Source of the DNA: Pyropia haitanensis
Taxonomy: Eukaryota; Rhodophyta; Bangiophyceae; Bangiales; Bangiaceae
Direction: 5' to 3'
Length of the DNA: 64,000 nucleotides
Assembly (NCBI GenBank): GCA_008729055.1
Contig: SDUX01000002.1
Span: 7,479,485 to 7,543,484, forward strand
Shown: in pieces, positions 10,629 through 23,445 of the stretch
Layout: every line of letters starts with the position of its first letter
Numbering within the stretch: position 1 is the first letter of the stretch
Position numbers and translations under genes: made by a program
Notes under the pieces: generated by a model
What the model saw: the letters and a program-made list of their open reading frames with translations, nothing else
Told to the model about the DNA's origin: nothing
Databases searched by the model: none

Positions 10629-11300
10629 ATGTCTGCAACCACCCCCCACTGCCCACCCCCCCCACCCACCACCACCCCTACCCTGGAGCCGTTGGAGCCG
10701 TACTCTGACGGAGTAAGTCGCCGCCGTACGTGGAGGTCATGCCCAGGGGTCGCCCGACGAGGCGGGGCAGTGTCGGGTGACACCGCCGCCACCGCCGCCG
10801 ACGAGGCGTGCCGGCGGGGTTGCGACGACCGGTACGCGCCGCGCCTCGTATCGGCGACGACGGCGCGCTGGCAGCGGCGTGCTGGCGCTTGCGTGGACGC
10901 CAGCGTGGGGCGGGGGAGTTCAAGACGAGACGGGGCGAGGGGTTGAGCCACGCAGGGTGGTCTAGAGGCTCTCCTGCGAGGGTGTGGGGGCGAGGTGGGG
11001 GGGGGAGCTGCTGCTGCAGCTGTTGCTCTCTGTCGCTCTTGCTGCTGCTGGTGCTGCCTGCTCCGCTCGCCACCCCCACCCCCCCGTCCACCTGCCCCCT
11101 CGGTGTATGCCGGTGCCGCCGCGCGTGGCCCGCCACCGTCGCGGGTGTGCGCGCACGCCTGCCTCACTGGTCGCCGCCGTCTCGGCTGCTTCCGCCGACG
11201 TTTCCCCGTCGCCGCGCCGCCGCTGCCTCGAGCGCCTGCGTCGGTCGATGAATGGGCACCCCAAGGGTGCGCGGCGAATGGAGCTGGAAAAGTATATACG
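10629..11300 (+). other. Candidate start of an unrecognised spliced gene
   Basis: The ATG at 10629 opens a 28-codon exon that encodes MSATTPHCPPPPPTTTPTLE and ends SDG at 10712, immediately followed by a textbook donor GTAAGT. A phase-compatible acceptor (CTCGAG) at 11232 opens RLRRSMNGHPKGARR and MELEKYIRG, a charged, non-repetitive segment unlike its surroundings. Later exons could not be traced; possible pieces are SPYEQSRWVRAA near 12030 and a CGRCRTLLNP segment near 12200, which are in different frames. No family recognised. This may be a real gene whose introns I cannot resolve, or chance open frame in GC-rich DNA. Confidence 0.2.
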
Positions 11301-12600
11301 CGGGGGCGGAGGGAGGAAAGGGGAGGGGAGAAGAGGTGAGACAGGGCGACACGGGAGCATGCGTCACGCCTGCCAACGCGCCCACCCCCCTGCGCACCTG
11401 ACGCGCCCCTCGCGCCTTCGCCGCTCGCTTGACCATTCGAAGCCCACTCCCGAGGACCCCCCTCCCGTCGTCAGCGTCGCGTGGAGTGACAGAAGAGCGG
11501 ACAGAGGGGATTGGGGGGAAGCCGAAGCGGGGTACGGTGTCACACCCCCCCTGCCATCCGATAGACCCTGTTCCCCTTGCCTCTCGCCGCTCTCTCCACT
11601 GTCTGACGGACGGTGTCGCGGACGGGTTGTGGCGGCGACGGCGGCGGCGGCTGCGGCGGCTGCGGCGGCGAGTGCCCCGTTGCCAGCCGATCCGCGTGTG
11701 ACCCTTGGCTGCCTCGCATCATCCCTCCCCCACCCCCTGCATGGCAGGCGCGCACCCCCGACGGCAATCGTCATGGCTGGCCCTGGCGCGTTGTTGGCTC
11801 AAGACCCCCGCGTCCGCCGCTGTTTGGTGTGGCGGCCGCCGTCGCCGGCGGCCCGGCCGCCAGTGGGGGTATGCACCCCCCACCACGATGGCGGCGGCAA
11901 CGACGCGGAATGGGAACCGGAGTCGGGCAGGAGGGGGGCGGGGAGGGAGCGGGCGTGGAGGGCGTCCGCGGGGGTCGCGCTCGCCCCAGCCGCGGCCGCG
12001 CGGCCGCAACACCTCTCCCCCTACGAGCAGTCGCGCTGGGTGCGGGCGGCGGGCTGGTAGCGGGCGGGGGGCTGGCAGCGGGCGGTGTCCCCTCTGTGTG
12101 GCACAAGCGTGTGGTCCCGTCACCGCCGCCACCGTCGACCGCTGCCGCCGCTGCCCCCCCCCCCCCCTCTCCTCCTGCCGCCATCGCGGACGGTGCCTCG
12201 CACTGCGGACGTTGCAGGACACTTTTGAACCCTTGCGCTCACGCTCATCCCCGGAGCCCCCCCCCTCCCCTCCGCCCGCTCCTGCGCGCGGCCGCCGCGC
12301 CTGCCCCCACGGGTACCATCGGCGGCGGTAGCGGGCGCGCCGCGGCGGCGCGACAACTGCCGACGGCGTCGCCGCCGGACGGCGACAGTCGCTCCCCCCC
12401 CTCCAGAGAGGATCGCCGGCTGCTGATGCAGCGAGTGCACCGCTCTGTCCGTCTCCGTGTTCGGCTGCGCTCGCCCCACCCCACCTGGCGGCGGGGATGC
12501 ACGCCCGCGCTGGCCGACCCAACCGAGCCCAACGGCGGCACCACTGCCGCGGCCGACGCCCGCAGTGGGGTGTCCACCCATCCAGAACACCTATGCGTGT

Positions 12601-15600
12601 TTTTTTTTTTTCAGAGTCTCTGCGAGGGATGACAGGCACGGCGCTCCGCGGGACGCGGTGGCCACCCGCAACCGACCCCCACAAGGCAGCGACGAGAAAT
12701 GGTCACACTGCGCCTTCCTCTGCTGCCACGGACCCCTCTTTCCTCTCAGCAGGGCAGGCCATGGCGGGCGGCAACACCCTTGTCGTTCCTCTCCCATCAT
12801 CCTCTGCTTCAGGTCCACTTTCTTCATACTTCCAGTGGTCCCGTGCTCGTTTTTTACACCACTCTTGAGCTGAACGACGCCGGTTTACTCCTAGGAGAGC
12901 CTGAAAGTGTGTCATCCGCCCGAGAAGTCACGAATCTGGCACCTTCTTGCGCCACTATCCAGAGAAGTGCCCGTGAGAGGGCTCTGGGCGGAGTCCAGAA
13001 AGCGGGTTGGGCCGAATGCGGGCGCTCACAGGGTCCGAATTGTTGACTCTGAGGCTCGATTGAGCCTCAGCACCGGCTCTTTCGAGCCGCCGTTGTGGAA
13101 GAGTAGACGATACCGGTCTCTATAGTACCACCCACTCCCGTTGACCCTCGCAACCCTAGCCGCCTTCGCTGCCAGTGGTCATCTCGTGCAGGACCTTCAT
13201 CCTGGCTAGAGGCAGGCGGACGGTTTGCCTGGCGGCTGCCAGCCTACTGCCGCTGCTGCGGCCGCTGCTCCGCCGTCCCTTCTTGGCCGCCCGCGGTTCC
13301 GCGTCCCCCCTCAAGTCCACATCTCGCGTAGCAGCGCACAGAAGAGGGGAGGAGGTTGAACAGGAGCAGACCTGCTGGTTTGATGGCACCGCGTGGGAGC
13401 CGCCTCCCCCTCTTTCCACCCACAACACAGCGGTAATGAGGCTCCGTCCTTGAGCCGCGCGGTCGCTGGCATTCCGAGGTGGGCTACCATGCCGCGTCGT
13501 CCGCCTAGGCGTTGGTCAGCCGTGATCGGCTCGCGCAGAGGGCTGCGTCTCCATACATACAGCAGCAGCCGCGGCGACCGCGGAGGGGCCGCGCATCGGT
13601 CGATGGCGGATTCGCGCTCGTGTGCCTACACTTCGTCAGGCGAATGGTGTGCTTCAAGTCATCAAAATCGGTTTACAGGTTTCGATGTTCCTGATAAATG
13701 GGATACCGAACTCCTTTTCATACTTCATGGAGCCTTCTTGCCTTGTTTGCTGTGGCTGTTTCGTCGTGGTACCACGTGTCAAAAATTGGATCGAGGAGCC
13801 GAGACCACGCTCGAGCGCCGCGGCAACGCGCTCGTCAGCGCCGCCGCTGGCGGCAATGCCGTTATCAGCGTCAGCTTTGCTACCAGAGGAAGAGATGTTG
13901 CGAGCAGTAGCACTTCCGCCATGCTCGCTGTAGATGGCCTCTCGGCGCCAGCCAAGGGCGCGGCTGCCGGGAAGGTGAGGGGGGTGACGACCGATACCGG
14001 CGATCAAGCGACGGTGAAGACGGCGAATGCTGCAAGGGACCCAGGGGTTCCCCTCTCTATGCCTCACTGTCACACCTAACTTGGTCGACTTGTGATCCGA
14101 GAGGGCGGAGGCTCGACGCGTTGGATGCCGCGAGGAAGGCGCCTGGAATGAACTCAGCGCCTATAGCTTCTGAAAGGGGTCGTTGCTCCCAAGCCGAGAC
14201 CTGCTCTCCGCCTCTCTCTGCTCATTGCAGGGTACCCACCAGCGTCTCATCATTGCACAGAGAGGCGCCAGGCACTCTAGGTCGGCTGGTAGGTCAGGCC
14301 CCAACTATCCCACTATACCTGTCTTTCCGCACCAGATTTATTTCTCAATGCACACGTGGCGGCACGTCGGGTGTGTCAGAACACGTGGTAGTGACATTCT
14401 CTATTGTGTCGGCGGCTTTTCGGCTTGACTCCCAGTTGCACAGCCTGGCGGTTACAGAGTCTCCTTGCTGTTTGGCTCTATCCGAGTGAGATGACTTCCA
14501 GTATGCTACGGCTTCTCCGTTCGTCACAGTTGGGGCTCTCCCTGCGCGCGGTTGTCTTGATCTTGCAATGAATATTGAGTGGTGGATGAACGTATTCAAG
14601 TTTCGACCAATGTGTCGACTGACGACATGCGCGAACCTGGACAGGGCCTGCAAAGACCGCCCTCCACCTGCAGGCGAGCTTACAACCCGATGCAATACAC
14701 GTGTCGCTGACTCATGGATCCCAGTAGGCTGACGTAGACAGGTGCTGCCACCCGCCGCCCATACACGCCGGCTCCCCGTTTTTTTTTTTCGTCGAGCGGA
14801 TGGCGCGTTGGCTGCGCTGTTGGATCTCACACATCTTGCCTCGCTTGCCACCACCGCAGCGTCGACGGACCTCACGGGGTGCACACGGGAGGGACACTAG
14901 TCGTGGCAGGCGGTCCGACCCCGAGGGGGGCGGACCGCCAAGGTGATAGACCCACCGTGAAGTAGAGAAATGATGGTGCGGGTGGCGGCGAGAGTCTGGA
15001 TCACTTTCCTCCCGGTCCTCGCTTCGGGATGCCTTCCACCAGCAGGTCACCCGTTTTTGTATGTCAAGTACTCGCCCAGTGGGCCACCCAATCGAGAAGC
15101 GTGGTGTCCTGAGAAGACCTCAGCTTCGCTACCTGTTTGAGTGGTCCGACGCGTCGGGACCACGCATCATCCTTGTACGTACGCCGTGGCTGTACGACCG
15201 GGCCGTGACCACATTAGACTGGGCCTCGGGCGCGCTGTCTAGTGTCCGCTTGGTCAGCCCGCGGACCTCACTCGGAGCCGACCCCGGGTTCAAATCCCTC
15301 TGGCTTTTCTTCCCCTCAGGGTCGCGGCGCTGCCCCGGCTGGATGTGGCGGCCCCCTCGTCAGTGGGCACGCGTCGTGGTGATGCGTGTACACGGCGACC
15401 GGGACCACGCGGCGGCGTCTTGGGTGTCGACCTTGCCTCGGAGGGGCGCGCGCTTACCGCCAGCGCGCACCCCCCCCGAGCACCCTTCCCCCTTGGCTTG
15501 AGAGGAAAAGCTGGTGGCCGGGATGGCAAACTGTGCGGCACGACGTGCCGGTCGTTACTCTTCTCACCCGAGGCCGCGCGAAGGAGGCCACGCCTGCCAC

Positions 15601-18600
15601 TCTACCCGCTTGTATCCAACCGCTTGGCATCGAGGGGCGGGGCGGGACGCAGCCAGCTCGGGTGCCACCCATTTGTGCCGGTGTTTGGAGGCTGTTTCCC
15701 GCTAACGAGCCCTATCCGTGCTGCCTTAGCGGGCAGCGGGAAATGTCTGCTGCAAGGGCCCGTATCGTGGCGAACGCCCTCGCCGAAGCGGTCCCCACAC
15801 TTGGATATTGCGTAACAGTTCACTACTTCACCCAGAATGCAATGCCCGGGTTCGAACTACATGTTGATGGATCAATAAGGATCCACGTACTCTCAATCGT
15901 GCTTGGGCTCAACGTGAGCATTGCGACGCTCTCGTCGTTGCATACACGTGCGACTACGTGTGATTGTCGCCATTGCGCGCCACAAGGGCGTCGACTATCC
16001 AAGCGGAAACGCTTTCCGAGTGCCTCCCATTGGGGACCGCTCATCTGCACGCGGACCACACTAGGCCTTTCAGCCACTTCTTTTTCTGTACTCTTCTGTG
16101 CAATCCGCCGCCGTTTGCTTCTCATATTGAAATGAGCAGCCCGCCGTTCCGTCTCGCAGGGTGCAGGCGCGCCGTATCAGCAAGTCAGTGCGGTAGCGTC
16201 TATCATCTTTGCTGGAGAGCGCAGGCGGAGAGCGGCCGCCAGACCTGCGCGAAAAAGTCTGAAAGTGAGCTGGGCGGTTGCCGGGCAAAAGCCCAGCTAG
16301 ACAACTCACCTCTGGTACGAACACTACATTTCGTGGCCGAAGTGCGTCACTTCTGTGTATACGTGTCATCGGAGCGTCAACGTGTTCCGGCCGTGCCGCA
16401 GCCTGTTTGGGCCTGTCAATTGAAAGGTTGACCAGAAAACCTGCTTTGCAGCGTGACGTGACTGTCAAGCGTACTCGCGAATTCTGGTGCGAACGTACTC
16501 GGTGGTTCATCGATCTTCATCGCGACACCTTCTCGAATCCAGGACTACGCTTCAACCAGACTGACGACTGCGTTATATTATGAACACACGTGCCCCAAGT
16601 TCTGTCTGAATAACAAGTTGAAACGGAGATACGTCGTGCGTTGGCGTGCCCCGTTCGAACCAGTGATGAACGCCAAGCGAAACTCGCCATGGATGCCATC
16701 ACTGGACCCGGTCTACCACGCCACAGTGAGCTGAAGTTGATGTGGACGTCGGCAGAGGACCTTTGCTGCCGAGCAAAGCATCCCGCCACGCACGGCTCTT
16801 CATCCCTTGCAGAGGCCTGCAGCAAACCCTCCAAGTGACGATACGCGCACGACTGTCCCGTTTCCCACGTCCAGCTCGATGTGTACCTGCTTGGCACCAC
16901 CTCTGGTTAGCAGAGCAGTCGGTGCGGTTGAACACCTTTCCCCCCAGACTTCAGAGATGCATCTGCGACCTCTGCGGGTTTCCGAAAGGCTCTTTCGAAG
17001 TGATTGCCACCACGCAGATCACCCGGGCCCCTTTTAATCTTGCCTCCAGACGCGGGTGTGCCAATAGATACACGTTTACATACTGGCTTGGCCGGGTGCG
17101 TGTGTGTCCATAGATGGCCACAGCAAGCCGGCCAAACTTGAACGCGAGATTGTTCTCGCGCGCAGAACAAGAGAGGGCAAACGGCGTTCCCCGCAGTGGA
17201 GGCATGCAAGAAGAAGCTTTCGCCCCTTGTGAGTGCCACGTGGGCGCCAAGCCGGAAAGGCGGGAGGGAGCGGCTCACGCAGCGCCGAGAGCGCTGGCGC
17301 GAAGGCAATCGAACGCGCCGGCCGTCGGCGGCCGGCGGAATCCCCTCCACTTCCCCAGCTGATATCCCCCTCCCCGTCCAGGAGCGGGGAGATATCCCCG
17401 CCCGTGGGGCGGAGGGACAGCTGGTCGGTCCGCGGCTCCCAATCCGACACCCCTCAGCAATTTGAGAGAGAGAAGCACTGTCAAACAGCCCACCCGCTGG
17501 GCGCAGAAACAACAGCTTCACACAAACAAACGAGATATGTGACACTGCAAACAGAATCTCCGGGTGAGCCACGGCCTGACATCCTTAGCTGTCTGGGACC
17601 GCCGCGCTGGTTGGGCGTCCACGCCCTATAGTATAGCGTCAGCGTCCGGGCGTCAACGCACTGAACGGTTTCAATGTAGTGCTCTTTGCTGCCTTGTAGG
17701 AGCCTGCCCACTCGGAAGCACCTGTGCGCAACTGCGGTGAGCAATGCCGTTGGTCTCAGTGAAGAAGGGGAGCTCTGCAGGTAGCCTCGTGCGGGTGCAG
17801 CGTCGTCATTTTGGCACTAATCAGTTGCCTCTTGTAGCTCTCTATCCGAGATCTACCCTAGAACTACGCTCGGAAGCGTGCTGATGCCGAGCTGCTGGCC
17901 CATATCTCACGATTGCCAATCCTCGAAGAACCCTGAGACCACTCTCTTCTCTGAAATAGGTCACGTGTCCGTCTCCGCAACCTCATCTGTGCGTGAGCAA
18001 TCTCTGATTCGATCGACAGATGCTCAAATAGTCGTAGATGGAAGGCCCTTGCCACGTCGAATGCGATTGGCCTCGACACGTGTTGCAGAGACACTTCCAA
18101 AATGTAGTAAAAAACCTGAACAACTGTTTTCGAGCGTTTGTGTAGACCTGAACGTACCGCGCGGACGTCATGGCCGGCTTCAGTGAGTCCTACTGGCGCC
18201 TCTGCTTGGAAGGTGACGAGTTTTGCATGCAGAGGCTTCGAGAGCCACATAGATTGGGTTGCCGAGGGGGTGCACGCGGTCACTTCTCTCGGCTTGGACA
18301 CGATGTGTTGTCCTGTACCAACATCAACATCCGCAGTTGCACGAACAGGACTGGCGATCATTGTCGCGTTCATACCGCTGCAGCATTGATCCAGACAGGG
18401 TTACGTGCGTGATGGTGGCGGGCGTATCAGAGCAGCCCGCGTCGTGGCTTCTGTGTTGGCAAACGAACTCGAACCACTCGGAACAAGGAGTTGCAAGTGG
18501 TACACCAGATGACGAGGTCACGACTACTGGCTGACTGGACCCTGTGACACGGAATCGGGCCACATAGCGGCAACGTATGCATAAAGCATCCATTGATTGC

Positions 18601-19100
18601 ACTGATGCTAGGCGATCCCCGCGCACGAGCACTCCCCGTTGCCGCGGCGCGCTTCCGCACAGTATTCCATTGTGTGAAGCGTTAATGTGATGTGACAATA
18701 ATCTGTCCTCGTGTGCGCGGCAAGAGTCTGCATACCCCGACGTCCGCCCTGCACGCGCTTGTTTTCACTGCAAGCATGCGGTGCCAGGTGCCACTTCGTT
18801 CGCACCATGAAGAAGCTCTGGTTCCCAGGCCACAGTCTGACTTCAATTGTCAAATGTACTGAAGATTCCAGCATTTCAACGCTACAAGATGATACTTACC
18901 GAATCCTCGTTGCACGTCAGTCGCTTGCCCAATCTTCGCTCTTTTCCATCCTTCCCGCACTCCCCCCGCCAGCGGCGTCCGCGTTCACACGCGCCCTCGG
19001 CTGCGCCGAGCGGAGGTTACCAAAACGAGACCGCCACCGGGGCCAGCGCACAACCGCCACGACTGTCCCGCGACCAGTGGTGTGACCAATAGCGTAGTCG
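12601..19100. other. Long non-coding or degenerate region
   Basis: About 6.5 kb with base composition nearer balanced than the flanks, no long open frame, and no recognisable protein on either strand. It holds isolated short hairpins (13049-13089 and 14909-14939) and a few tRNA-like B-box strings (for example around 15285-15300) without a complete cloverleaf. Old, decayed mobile elements are the most likely content, but no terminal repeats or transposase could be identified by eye. Confidence 0.4.
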
Positions 19101-21163
19101 TCACGAGCAGGCGCGCGTGCGCCCCGCCAGCTGTGCGACCGCCGCGTCGGCTGCGAGCCATCAAGAGCTCACCTGTTCTAGCAGACACTACCCTCGTGCG
19201 TCGGAGCCTCAGGATGCCCGTCTCGTCAAAGCCGGCCGGCCGCCTCGATCGCGGGGCGTGGGCTGTGTGCGGGATGATGGGCGTCAGACCCCCGACCGCG
19301 GCCGCGCTGTCGCCACCCAGCCTGCGCCGCGGCAGCAACGGCCGGCTGGCCTACGCGGCCGCAGGGTATCGCACCTCGTGGCCCGTTCCCTGGGGTCGAT
19401 CGCTTCCGCTGCGTCAGGACAAGGGACATCAACCTCTACCAGTTAAGCAATGCGAGTGTCGACGTGAGAGGCGGGGCCCCAGCCGGCACGGGGCGGGCTC
19501 TTCGTACGAGGGCCTCTGACGCCAGTCGGTCTGCATCACGGCCCGCGTCGCCCCACCGGCCGCGTGGTGGCGCGGACGGGTCGGCCGCCTAGGGAACCGA
19601 CCAGCGACGGCCGGCGCCTTCCCCACCTGCGGGGAGCTGTACGCCGGTAGCTTGGGCCGACCTCAGCACACCGAGCCAGGACGTGGGCCCCGTCCCCAAT
19701 AACCGTCCGCCGGCCGCCCGGCCGGCCGTTGCCCTCCGCGGTCGCGGCCGCGGCGGCCACGCGCCCGGCGGCGCGGCTGTCGGCCGCCGCCGCCGCCGCT
19801 GCCGCCGCCGCCGCGACGGACACGGCTGCGCGCGCCCCGCGTGCACGCGCGTGCGCGCACGCGCGCCCGCGCGGTCGCCGCGAGCGTGGCGGCGCGGCGC
19901 CCACCAGCCGCGCGCCAGCCGCGGCCGGCGTGCGACGTCGCTCGCCCCCGACCACGGGGCGCGGCGCGGGCGGGGCGAGGCGGGGCGGGGCGGGGCTGCG
20001 CAGGGGGCGCGTGCGGGCGGGATGGACCTCGAACCCTCCCCCCTCCCGCCCTCTTCCCCCCCCTCGCCGGCCGCCGCCGTCAGCGTCTCGCCCCGTGGCC
20101 ACGCGGGTGGCGTGGATGCGTTTGTGTTTCCTTTCACCCTGGCAGCCACGCGTGGGCGGAGAGGGGAGGGGGGGGGGCGTGCGCAGCCGCCGCCCCCCCC
20201 TTTCCTACGTCGTGGGGGCTGTGCCAGGAGAGCTGGTGAGGCATGGCAGAGCCACTCGTAAAGCTGCCAGACCGGCGGCGGGGCGCACCACCCCCCCACC
20301 CTCCCTCCACCGTCTCCTCCTCCCGCCGACGCTGCCGCCGCCGCCACCGGTACAGCCCCCACAGGGACTGCCACGTCTCGTAGCGGGGGCGGGCGGTCAC
20401 CCCACCGCCACCCCCCCCCCCCCGCGGCCACGTCCGCACGCCGTCGCGACCGCGCCGCTCCCCCGCCCCGGCACCCGTTCCGTCCGCGGGGTCCTCTCCG
20501 CGGTTGCAGGTACTACCTCTGTGCGAGGCCTTGCCTTGGGACCAGCCGTCGCCCCAAAGGGCGCCCCCGCCGGCCGGGCGCCCCCCCGGCCCCCCACCCT
20601 GGCCGTTGGCCGGGCAAGCAACGTCAGGCGTGCCGTATCCCTCCCCCCGCCGCCCCCCCTCTCCTCCCACCCCCTCCCGCGCGCGCGCGCGCGCGCGCGC
20701 GCATCGAGGTGGTGCGCCCCGGCAGTGCGGCCGTCAGCGCGCCGCCGCCGCCGTCCACCACCGACCCACCGCCGCGGTCGTCGCGTACTGGTCGTCGCCG
20801 AACGGAGCCTGGCACGGCCACCTAAGCCGGACAGGGGATCCATCGTGCCGCGCAAGGCCCTCGCCGCTCCCCAACGCTGCCCACTACCGCTACGACGACG
20901 GACGTTGAGGGCGCTCGGCGGCAAACGGGTCCGCCCACCCTGGACAGTACCCGCTTTCATCCTCACTGCGAACGACCAACGGGGCTGCGGCCAGCCGGTG
21001 GCGCTGCGCCGAGCTCCGCGCCGCCGCCGCACGGGGGGGTGCGTGCACCCCCACCCGAGAGCCTAGGACCCGTCCACCGGGCACGCCGCACGCTCCTCCC
21101 CCCCCCCTGCACTACCCGCTCCTCCCCCCTCACGCCGGCTGTCCTTGCACTGCGGCACCCCCA
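19101..21163. other. GC-rich upstream region of the bZIP gene
   Basis: Extremely GC-rich. Every frame is open for long distances on both strands, so open length is not evidence of coding here. No motif or start could be supported. It includes a (GC)12 dinucleotide run at 20679-20702 and probably the promoter of the gene starting at 21164. Confidence 0.4.
20679..20702. repeat. (GC)n dinucleotide repeat
   Basis: Twelve uninterrupted GC dinucleotides, alternating purine-pyrimidine and therefore potentially Z-DNA forming. It lies about 460 bp upstream of the bZIP gene start. Confidence 0.9.
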
Positions 21164-21416
21164 ATGGCAAGCCCGCCCGTCACGGCCGGCACCTCCTCCC
21201 CCCTCCCCCCGCCCCCGCCGCCACCGCCGCCGCCTCACCCCCGTGGCACCGCCGCCGCCGCCGCCGCCGCTACCGCGACGGCGCCGTGTGCCGGCGCGCC
21301 GGGCGCCTACCGGTACCTGCCGCCGCCCGCCCTACGGGCGGTGCCGCCGCACCCGCTGCTCCGGGTGCGGCCGCCTTGTGCCGGGGGGGACGCCCCCGGC
21401 GCGGGTATCCATGGAA

Positions 21417-21466
<50 letters not shown>

Positions 21467-21760
21467 GGTGGCGGTGGTGGCGGAAGCGGCGGTGGCAGCG
21501 GTGGCGGCGGTGACGGTGGCCACGGCAGCGGCAGCGGCAGTGGGCGGGGAAGAGAGGGGGGCGGGGGTGCCGCGGGTGCCGCCCACTACCACCACCTGTC
21601 TCCTAGCACATCGTCTGGGGCGCACCACGCGTCTCCCGGCGGCGTGTCGGGCGCCCAGCAGTACCCCCCGCCCCTCTTCCACGCCAACAATGCCAACGGC
21701 AACGGCCATGACTACGCCCACGGGCACGGGCACGGGCACGGGCACGGGCACGGGCACGGG

Positions 21761-21791
<31 letters not shown>

Positions 21792-22019
21792 ACGGCAACG
21801 GCAACGGCCATGCCCCCCCCCCCCCCCCCCCCCCCACCCCCCCCCCCCACGCCACCACCCAACCAGGCGTCCGCTTCCCCCCCCCCCCGCCCCCGCCGGC
21901 GCCCCCGACCGGCCCGCCGCCGACGCCCGCGGCCGCGGCCGCTGGCGGCTACCCGCCCGCCCGGCGGTGGCGCCGCTGCGGCTGGCACCGTTTGGGGAGG
22001 TCCACGCCGCCGCCGCCGC

Positions 22020-22061
<42 letters not shown>

Positions 22062-22309
22062 GGCGGGTACGGCCGGCGGCGGCGGCGGTGGGGGTGGGGG
22101 TGGGGGTGGGGGTGGAGGTGGGGGTGGGGGTGGTGGCGGCGCCACTGGCGGTGCCGGCAGCGCCGCCGAGCGGCCGGGCACCAGCCCCGTGGACGTGACC
22201 GCCGCGGCGTGCGTGTTTGGCGATGGCAGTGCCGGCGGCGTTGGCGGCATGGGCGCCGCCGCGGCGGGGCTGTTTCGCGGCCGCGGCCTGCTGCCACCGT
22301 CCACGAGCA

Positions 22310-22367
<58 letters not shown>

Positions 22368-22728
22368 TGTGCCGTCCACACCTGCCGCAATGGCGGTGAC
22401 GGGAGCGCCCGCGTTTCCGTTGCGGGCGCCCGCCGCGGCGGCGGCGGTGGCCGGCCTGCCACCGATGGAAGCGGCGGCCGGCACGGCGCGGTCGTCTGCG
22501 ACTGGCGGCGGCGGTGGGGCGGCCGCCGCGGATGGCGGCGCGGGGGGCGGCGGCCGCCACGTGGCGGCGCGCCCACCGCAGCCGCCGCCCGCGGCGGGCG
22601 CCGGCGGCGGCGCGCCGCCGCTGCCGCCGCCCCTGTCGGCCGCCTCGGCCGACGACGCGTCCGCGGCCGCGTCGGCGCCGCCGGGGGGGGGGGGCGCCGC
22701 CACTGGTGGGGGGGGTGCCGCCGCGGGC

Positions 22729-22763
<35 letters not shown>

Positions 22764-22969
22764 TGCCGCCGCTGCCGCCACCGCCGCCGCCGCCGCCGCC
22801 GGCCGTTTCCCCGTTGGCATGGGCGGCGGGCGGGCAGAGGCGCCCGCCGCGTCGCCGGCAGGCGCCGTGACGCTGACGGGCGGGGGCCACCGGGGGGGGG
22901 GGATGACCGGGAGGTCGGCACTTGGGGGGGAAGAGGGGGGGGGGGGGGGGGTGGCGCTGACGTTGGCCC

Positions 22970-23012
<43 letters not shown>

Positions 23013-23129
23013 GGCATTGGCGGTGGAAGCGGTGGCGGCGGTGGCGGCGGTGGCGGTGTCCCGAGGAGCGCGGCGGTGGGTGTTGGCGGCGACGGCGGCG
23101 GCGGTGGAGGTGGCGGCGGCGGTGGCATT

Positions 23130-23194
<65 letters not shown>

Positions 23195-23405
23195 GGTGGA
23201 CGGCGCTGGCCGCCGCATCCACCGCGCGGAGCTGCTCACCGCGCTCACCGCCGCCGGCGCGCCGACCGGCGCGGCCGCCGCGGCGGCGGCGGCCCTCGAG
23301 CTCGCCAACGACGACGTCAAGCGGCGGCGCGCCGCCACCGACGCGGCCGCCGCCGCCGCTGCCGCCACCGGCACCGCCGCTGCCACTGTTTCCGGCGGTG
23401 GTGGC

Positions 23406-23445
<40 letters not shown>

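Noticed and set aside
12190..12240. CGRCRTLLNP segment resembling the Sec23/24 zinc ribbon
   Set aside because: Only half of the metal site is present and the rest of a Sec24 protein is absent.
15245..15305. B-box-like GGGTTCAAATCCC suggesting a tRNA or SINE
   Set aside because: Only the T-loop part fits; no anticodon arm or acceptor stem, and no second copy was found by eye.
19361..19465. tRNA-like string on the minus strand (CTTAACTGGTAGAGG and a GATCGACCCC end)
   Set aside because: D- and T-arm stems do not pair and no acceptor stem closes; at best a decayed tRNA-derived repeat.
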